Shown here: piece after piece, positions 59,540-64,000 of the stretch
Layout of the letters: each line of letters begins with the position of its first letter
Position numbering within the stretch: the stretch's first letter is position 1
Assembly: GCF_000337335.1 (NCBI RefSeq)
Contig: NZ_AOJN01000047.1
Span: 73,387-137,386 of the forward strand
From: Halorubrum distributum JCM 10118
GTDB lineage: Archaea > Halobacteriota > Halobacteria > Halobacteriales > Haloferacaceae
Reading direction: 5' to 3'
DNA length: 64,000 nt
Translations under genes and position numbers: made by a program
Notes under the pieces: model-generated
The model's input: the letters and a program-made list of their open reading frames with translations, nothing else
The model's database searches: none
Told to the model about the DNA's origin: nothing

Positions 59540-61095
59540 GCGCGCGACACCTCCTCGGAGACGCGGTCGGGAATGTACTCCCGCCCGAAGCCGGTGACCG
59601 CGGCGAGGATGAATATCGCCACGAGGAACCAGCCGTGGAACACGTACGGGACGACCTCGATCGGGTTGACGACCATCTCGGGGCCGTACTCGGCGCCGAG
59701 CCCGTCGGGGCCGACCATCACCTGGTACCCCACGAGCACGCCGCCCGCCCACGGGAAGATGTAGCCGAGCGCGGAGGTGTTGGCGTCGAGAATGTTCGCG
59801 CGACGGTAGCCGTTGATGTTGAACTTCTCGCCGATGCGGGCGACGTACGGGGCGATCGCGATCTCCGCCGCGGTGTTGATCGTGATCATCCCGTTGATCG
59901 TCGCGGTGCCGAGCACCATCGTCAGCTCCGCCCGGCGGACCGTCGTCGCGACGCGGTCGAGGAGGAACGTCTGGATCGCCTCGAAGCCGCCGCCGCGGAT
60001 CATGATCTGCGCCATCGACACGATCAGCAGCGTCAACACGATGAGCGGGAAGAAGCCGGTCGCGCCCGTGTAGAGGCTCCCGCCCACGCCCGTGGTCTCG
60101 CCGACCGCGACGAACGGCAGCGAGGTGAACGTCCCGGCCTCGCTCACGGTGAACACGAGGATGTCGCTCACCGACGAGAGCCCGAACAGGAGGTTGAACG
60201 CGACGGCGACGACGATCCCCCACGAGATCGCCTCGACGATGTGTCGGCCCGCGACCGCGGTCACGATCACGATGCCCATCGAGACCAGATGGACCAGCCC
60301 CGCCGCGGCCGCGTCGAGCTCGGCAGCGCCCTCGAGGCTCGTGCCCGGCAGCACCGACCCCATGACCAGATAGGCGACGAACGCGGGCACCGCCGCGAGG
60401 ATCGCGTACTTGAACCGCGAGGCGACCACGCCGCCGATGTCGGCGTCTTGGGTCACCGCGCTCACGATCGTCGTGTCGCTGACGGGCGCGAGGTTGTCAC
60501 CGAAGACGGCGCCCGAGAGGATCGCGGCGAACAGCAGCACCGGGTTCGCGCCGAGGAGCACTCCGGCCGGGAAAAAGAGGGTCACGAACGCGATAGTGGC
60601 GCCGTACCCCGTCCCGATTCCGGTCGCGAGCAGCCCACAGAGGATGAATGCGGCCGCCGGGAACGTCGCTCCGCCGACGTTCAACGCGTCGGCGGCGAAG
60701 ATGAGCCCGTTGACGAACTGGCCGACCTGTAGCGTGTCGGCGAACATCCCGGCCCACAGCCACGCGACGATCGCCGTGGCGGCGACGCGCTGGGTCATCC
60801 CCTCGAAGATGGTGTCCGCGTACGCCTTCCAGCTCCCGCGAACGAAGAACATCCCGAGGATCGTCCCGATCAGTGCCCCGATCACGAGCCCGTCCGCGCC
60901 GCCGACTCCGAGGATTCCGCTCTGGAAGACGGCCCAGAGAATGAAAAACGCGATCGGGACCGTGCTCATCCACTTCCCCCCGCGGAACTCGATCCGCGGG
61001 CCGTCGCTGTTCTGCTCGCCGACGCCGAACTCGCTCCCGTCGGGCGGGTCCCCGCCGTCGGTCGCCGGCGGAGCCGCGTCTGTCGTGTCGGTCAT
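59536..61095 (-). CDS. nhaC: NhaC-family Na+/H+ antiporter
   Basis: A 519-residue membrane protein with about 12 helices. Family segments include ATGIGTGYGATIAFVTLFFP, AILSGAVFGDNLAPVSDTTIVSAVTQDAD and GTATINGMITINTAAEIAIAPY. The FGDNLAPVSDTT motif is typical of NhaC. The N-terminal 45 residues are acidic and cytoplasmic. It exports sodium in exchange for protons, important in hypersaline medium; malate or lactate exchange is an alternative in this family. Confidence 0.93.
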   Translation of the reverse strand: MTDTTDAAPPATDGGDPPDGSEFGVGEQNSDGPRIEFRGGKWMSTVPIAFFILWAVFQSGILGVGGADGLVIGALIGTILGMFFVRGSWKAYADTIFEGMTQRVAATAIVAWLWAGMFADTLQVGQFVNGLIFAADALNVGGATFPAAAFILCGLLATGIGTGYGATIAFVTLFFPAGVLLGANPVLLFAAILSGAVFGDNLAPVSDTTIVSAVTQDADIGGVVASRFKYAILAAVPAFVAYLVMGSVLPGTSLEGAAELDAAAAGLVHLVSMGIVIVTAVAGRHIVEAISWGIVVAVAFNLLFGLSSVSDILVFTVSEAGTFTSLPFVAVGETTGVGGSLYTGATGFFPLIVLTLLIVSMAQIMIRGGGFEAIQTFLLDRVATTVRRAELTMVLGTATINGMITINTAAEIAIAPYVARIGEKFNINGYRRANILDANTSALGYIFPWAGGVLVGYQVMVGPDGLGAEYGPEMVVNPIEVVPYVFHGWFLVAIFILAAVTGFGREYIPDRVSEEVSRA

Positions 61096-61481
61096 CGATC
61101 GTTCACAACCCTCCCGATACCGACGACCCACCTAAAACCTCCCCTCCGCGGAGAGCTTGCGCGGAGCGACATCCGCACTCAAGCGGCACGAAGCGGAGGC
61201 GGAAGCGAGGACGCCTCCGCCGCTCCGACCCACAAGAACACGCTTAAGAACCCTGACGGCGACTCCGAACACGGGAACAGCACAGCTGCAGATCCGACTC
61301 GCCGGGGCCCTTTCGCCCGCGGCTTGGGAATGTAGCAGTGCGCCGACGCCTCCGGCGTCGCGGTCGGGCGGGCCGCTCGCGCGGCCCGTCCGGTCGGATC
61401 GCTCGCTCCGCGAGGGATTCGTAGCCGCGCCGCGCGGAGTCGCGGTCACGTTGCGGTTGTGCCGTTCCAACCAGACAGACA
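61096..61481 (+). promoter_or_regulatory. Upstream and structured leader region of rps15
   Basis: This 386-nt divergent gap has a TATA-like GCTTAAGA at about 61240-61247, predicting a start near 61270 and a leader of about 210 nt, long for haloarchaea. The leader holds strong hairpins, for example GACGCC/GGCGTC near 61338-61352 and a GGGCGGGCCG/CGGCCCGTCC-type stem at about 61364-61392. No tRNA-like 3' arm or repeat-family copy is visible. It could be an autoregulatory leader for S15, or contain an unrecognised small RNA. Confidence 0.4.
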
Positions 61482-61949
61482 ATGGCACGAATGCACACGC
61501 GCCGTCGCGGTTCGTCCGGTTCGGACAAGCCGGCGACGGACGAGACCCCGGAGTGGAGCGACGTCGACGCCGAGGACATCGAGTCCCGCGTCGTCGAACT
61601 GGCGGAGCAGGGCCACGACCCCAGCGTCATCGGCCTCAAGCTGCGCGACGAGGGCGTCAAGGGCGTCCCGGTCCCCGACGTGAAGCTGGCGACCGACAAG
61701 AAGATCACCGAGATCCTCGAGGAACACGACGCCGACGCCGACATCCCGGAAGACCTCCGCAACCTCATGTCACAGGCGATCCGCCTGCGCGAGCACATGG
61801 AGGAGAACGGGCAGGACCACCAGAACAAGCGCGCGCTCCAGAACACGGAGTCGAAGATCCGCCGCCTCGCGAACTACTACCGCGGCGACGAGATCGACGA
61901 GGAGTTCACGTACACCTACGAGAACGCCGTCGAGTACCTCGAGGAGTAA
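61482..61949 (+). CDS. rps15: 30S ribosomal protein S15 (uS15)
   Basis: A 155-residue archaeal S15. The N-terminus MARMHTRRRGSSGSDKP and the C-terminal LANYYRGDEIDEEFTYTYENAVEYL are typical. The rRNA-binding helix-loop region lies around HQNKRALQNTESKIRRLANYY. It is the first gene of a cluster S15, RecJ-like, Pcc-like and S3Ae conserved in haloarchaea. Confidence 0.97.
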   Translation: MARMHTRRRGSSGSDKPATDETPEWSDVDAEDIESRVVELAEQGHDPSVIGLKLRDEGVKGVPVPDVKLATDKKITEILEEHDADADIPEDLRNLMSQAIRLREHMEENGQDHQNKRALQNTESKIRRLANYYRGDEIDEEFTYTYENAVEYLEE

Positions 61950-61988
61950 GCGTCCGACGCGGCGACAGCGGCCCACGAGACCCCACCA

Positions 61989-63209
61989 ATGACCGAAGCG
62001 ACGTCCGCCACGCCCGCCCCCGACGCGCTCGCCGGCGTCCTCGCAGACGCGCCGTTCGTCCGGCTCGTCGCGACCGACGACGGCGACGCGCTGGCAGCCG
62101 CGGGGCTGCTCGCGCGAGCGCTCCGAGCGACGGGCACGCCGTTCCAGGCGCGCGTCGACCCCGATCCGGTCCCCGCCGACGTCGACGACGGCGTCGCGGT
62201 GGCCGTCGGCGTCGACCGCGGCCCGCACGCGATTCCCGGGACGGGACGGCCGGCCAGCACGGCGGCCTTCGCGGTCGCCCGCGCGCTCGGCGCCGAGCCC
62301 GACCCCGTGGTCGCGCTCGCCGGCGTCGTCGCGGCCGGGTCGATCCCGGGCGCCGACGGCTCCGGGGACGCGCTCGACGCCGCGGAGCGGGCCGACCGCG
62401 TCGAGCGGCGCCCCGGCGTCGCGCTCCCGGTCTCGGGTGGAAACGAGGCCGGCGAACTCCCGGACGCGCCCTCGCGGGCCGAAGCCCTCGCGGCCTCGAC
62501 GCTCGCGTCGACGCGGTACTCCGGCGACCCCGAGGCGGCGCGCGACGCGCTCGCCCCCCTGGGACTGCCGGCGGACCCCGACTCGGACGATCACCGACGC
62601 CTCGCGTCGCTGGTCGCGGTCGACGCGGTCGACGGCGACGACGCGAGCGAGCGCGCGGCCTCGGCGGTCGAGCGCGCGCTCCGCCCGTACGCGACGGACG
62701 GCCCGTTCGAGACGGTCGGCGGCTACGCCGACGTGCTCGACGCGCTCGCCCGGGAGGCGCCCGGGACGGGCGTCGCGCTCGCGCTCGCGAGCGACCCCGA
62801 CGCGTCGCTCCGGACGGCCGCGCTCGACGCGTGGCGCCGCCACGGCCTGGCGGCTCACCGCGCGCTCGACGCCGCGACGGTCGGCCGGTACGACGGCTGC
62901 GTCGTCGCCCGCGTCGACGCCTCGGGGGCGGTCCTGCCGACGGTCGCCCGGCTCGTCCGGGACTTCCGGTCGCCGGAGCCGGTCGCGGTCGCGCTCGACG
63001 AGAGCGCGGGCCGGCTGGCGGCCGCCGCGACCGGCGGTGGCCGCGCAGCGGGCGACGCGGCCGCCGGCCCGGTCGGACTCGGCGACGCCTGCCGGACCGC
63101 CGCCGGCGAGGTCGGCGGCGACGGCTGGGGGACGCCGATGCGAGGTCACGTTTCGGTCGACGACGGCGACATCACCGCGGCGCTGGCCGCGCTCAGGGAG
63201 GCGATCTGA
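61989..63209 (+). CDS. RecJ/DHH-superfamily-like protein with degenerate metal motifs
   Basis: A 406-residue acidic protein in the S15-S3Ae cluster, where archaea encode a RecJ-like protein. The first phosphoesterase motif appears as VRLVATDDGDALAAAGLLAR. The DHH signature is absent; the matching place reads VGVDRGPHAIPG. A DHHA1-like C-terminal part with a glycine-rich stretch (AAAATGGGRAAGDAAAG) follows. It is probably non-catalytic or has a changed activity, perhaps structural in an RNA-processing or KEOPS-related complex. Confidence in the superfamily comes mainly from context and motif I. Confidence 0.7.
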   Translation: MTEATSATPAPDALAGVLADAPFVRLVATDDGDALAAAGLLARALRATGTPFQARVDPDPVPADVDDGVAVAVGVDRGPHAIPGTGRPASTAAFAVARALGAEPDPVVALAGVVAAGSIPGADGSGDALDAAERADRVERRPGVALPVSGGNEAGELPDAPSRAEALAASTLASTRYSGDPEAARDALAPLGLPADPDSDDHRRLASLVAVDAVDGDDASERAASAVERALRPYATDGPFETVGGYADVLDALAREAPGTGVALALASDPDASLRTAALDAWRRHGLAAHRALDAATVGRYDGCVVARVDASGAVLPTVARLVRDFRSPEPVAVALDESAGRLAAAATGGGRAAGDAAAGPVGLGDACRTAAGEVGGDGWGTPMRGHVSVDDGDITAALAALREAI

Positions 63210-63210
63210 G

Positions 63211-63552
63211 ATGGTCGACGACGCCGCGCCGACCGCCGGCGACGCGAAACGGACCGCGACGGTCCGGACGACGCACGCCGACGCCGCGACGGTCGCGGCC
63301 GCGCTCGGGCCGGACGAGACCGACTCGATGCGCACGCGCGTCGACGGCGACGTCGTCGCCTGTACCGTCGCGCGACCGACCACCGGCGGGCTCCAGTCGA
63401 CGCTGGACGACCACCTCGTGAACCTGCGCGTCGCCGACCGCGTGATCGACCGCGCTCGGTCGCATCTCGCCGCAGCCGCTGACTCCACCGACGCACTCGA
63501 CTCCACAGACGAACCGCAGACGACCGACACCGACACACAACCCGACACATGA
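63211..63552 (+). CDS. Second Pcc1-like KEOPS subunit (Pcc2 candidate)
   Basis: A 113-residue protein. Residues 10-85 have the Pcc1 fold pattern (ATVRTTHADAATVAAALGPDETDSMRTRVDGDVVACTVARPTTGGLQSTLDDHLVNLRVADRVID). The last 25 residues are Asp/Thr-rich and disordered. A paralogue of Pcc1, called Pcc2, has been described as a fifth KEOPS subunit in archaea; this gene fits that by fold and by being a second copy. Its ATG follows the RecJ-like stop by one base, and its stop overlaps the S3Ae ATG. Confidence 0.8.
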   Translation: MVDDAAPTAGDAKRTATVRTTHADAATVAAALGPDETDSMRTRVDGDVVACTVARPTTGGLQSTLDDHLVNLRVADRVIDRARSHLAAAADSTDALDSTDEPQTTDTDTQPDT

Positions 63553-64000
63553 GCGAACGATCCGTATCCAAGAGCAGAGAACAGAAGCGCTGGTACACCG
63601 TGCTGGCGCCCGAACAGTTCGACCGACAGGAGCTCGGCGAGACCCTCGCCGAGGAGCCCCAGCAGGTCGTCGGCCGTACGATCACGACGACGCTCGACGA
63701 GCTGACGGGCGACTCCAACGCGAACAACACGAAGCTAACCTTCAAGATCACCGACGTCGGCAGCGACTCGGCGTACACCGAGTTCATCAAGTACGAGCTG
63801 ACGCGGGACTACCTGCGCTCGCTCGTCCGCCGCGGCGCCTCGAAGGTCGAGGCGTCGATCACGGTCCTGACGACGGACGACTACCGGATCCGCGTCCAGC
63901 CCGTCGCGCTGACGACGAAGAAGGCGGACCGCTCGCAGGAGAAGGCGATCCGCCGCGTGATGATCGACAAGGTCCACGCCGCCGCCGAGGAGCGGACCTT
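63549..64000 (+). CDS. rps3ae: 30S ribosomal protein S3Ae (eS1), N-terminal part
   Basis: Small-subunit ribosomal protein; the window ends after about 150 residues. The opening (RSVSKSREQKRWYTVLAPEQFDRQELGET), VVGRTITTTLDELTGD, KLTFKITDVG and SLVRRGASKVEASITVLTTDDYRIRVQ identify it. The ATG at 63549 overlaps the preceding stop by 4 nt. Confidence 0.96.
   Translation, partial: MSERSVSKSREQKRWYTVLAPEQFDRQELGETLAEEPQQVVGRTITTTLDELTGDSNANNTKLTFKITDVGSDSAYTEFIKYELTRDYLRSLVRRGASKVEASITVLTTDDYRIRVQPVALTTKKADRSQEKAIRRVMIDKVHAAAEERT

Noticed and set aside
61280-61480. Possible tRNA or H/ACA-type RNA upstream of rps15
   Set aside because: Hairpins are present, but I find no TTC-loop consensus, no CCA-adjacent acceptor stem and no ACA box at the right place; reported only as a leader.

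Overview
The window is chromosomal DNA from a haloarchaeon, most probably Halorubrum. It is very GC-rich, the proteins are acidic, and genes are packed with short or overlapping junctions. The bacteriorhodopsin at 50.5-51.3 kb matches, from memory, the archaerhodopsin type known from Halorubrum almost throughout. Informational genes (TFB, RpoP, L37Ae, S15, S3Ae, TruD, Pth2, prefoldin beta, proteasome beta, KEOPS subunits) show a core chromosome. I saw no insertion sequence, CRISPR array, tRNA or rRNA gene.

Layout. 0-6.7 kb: 5' part of metG, a flavin/PPOX protein, dcd-thiR, membrane proteins including an NfeD protein, and pyruvate kinase. 7.3-10.9 kb: thi4 (thiazole synthase, presumably controlled by ThiR), then a ribosomal/RNA polymerase/KEOPS/prefoldin cluster and a stress protein. 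10.9-17 kb: guaA glutaminase subunit, truD-pth2, then halorhodopsin, a CrtI-type carotenoid desaturase and a Bat-type HTH regulator. 17-21 kb: a copper set (cupredoxin, SafE-like membrane protein, Cu P-type ATPase). 21-34.9 kb: metabolic and signalling genes, a halocyanin, mfnA, ppsA and a MinD-like three-gene operon. 35.5-45.8 kb: rhodanese-MBL, endonuclease V with rhomboid, aroD, tfb, a BtuF-like protein, a YjjX-like NTPase and an SPFH protein. 45.9-53.5 kb: a second phototrophy region with bat, a CDC48-like ATPase, bop with a small membrane partner, a zinc-ribbon protein and brp/blh (retinal synthesis). 53.6-64 kb: pssA, psmB, a UDG-family protein, an AsnB-like protein with a PHP protein, an NhaC antiporter, and the S15-RecJ-like-Pcc-S3Ae cluster.

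Light biology links distant parts of the window: chloride pump, proton pump, carotenoid desaturase, retinal-forming enzyme and two Bat-family regulators all lie within 40 kb.

The most unusual signal is non-coding. Seven copies (A-G) of a roughly 0.25-0.5 kb GC-rich element fill most of the larger intergenic gaps (about 6.86, 8.26, 28.2, 35.0, 39.2, 52.0 and 58.9 kb), in both orientations. Each intact copy has a 5' hairpin (P1) with a tandem G-A internal loop, a second hairpin (P2), a conserved G-rich linker, a long palindrome (P3) and one to five tandem units of exactly 57 bp that usually carry a TATTTATAA-like box. Helix arms differ between copies but stay complementary, which is covariation. 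In copy D the 58-nt P3 loop is inverted relative to the other copies. The last unit of copy B appears to supply the TATA box of thi4. I do not recognise this family.
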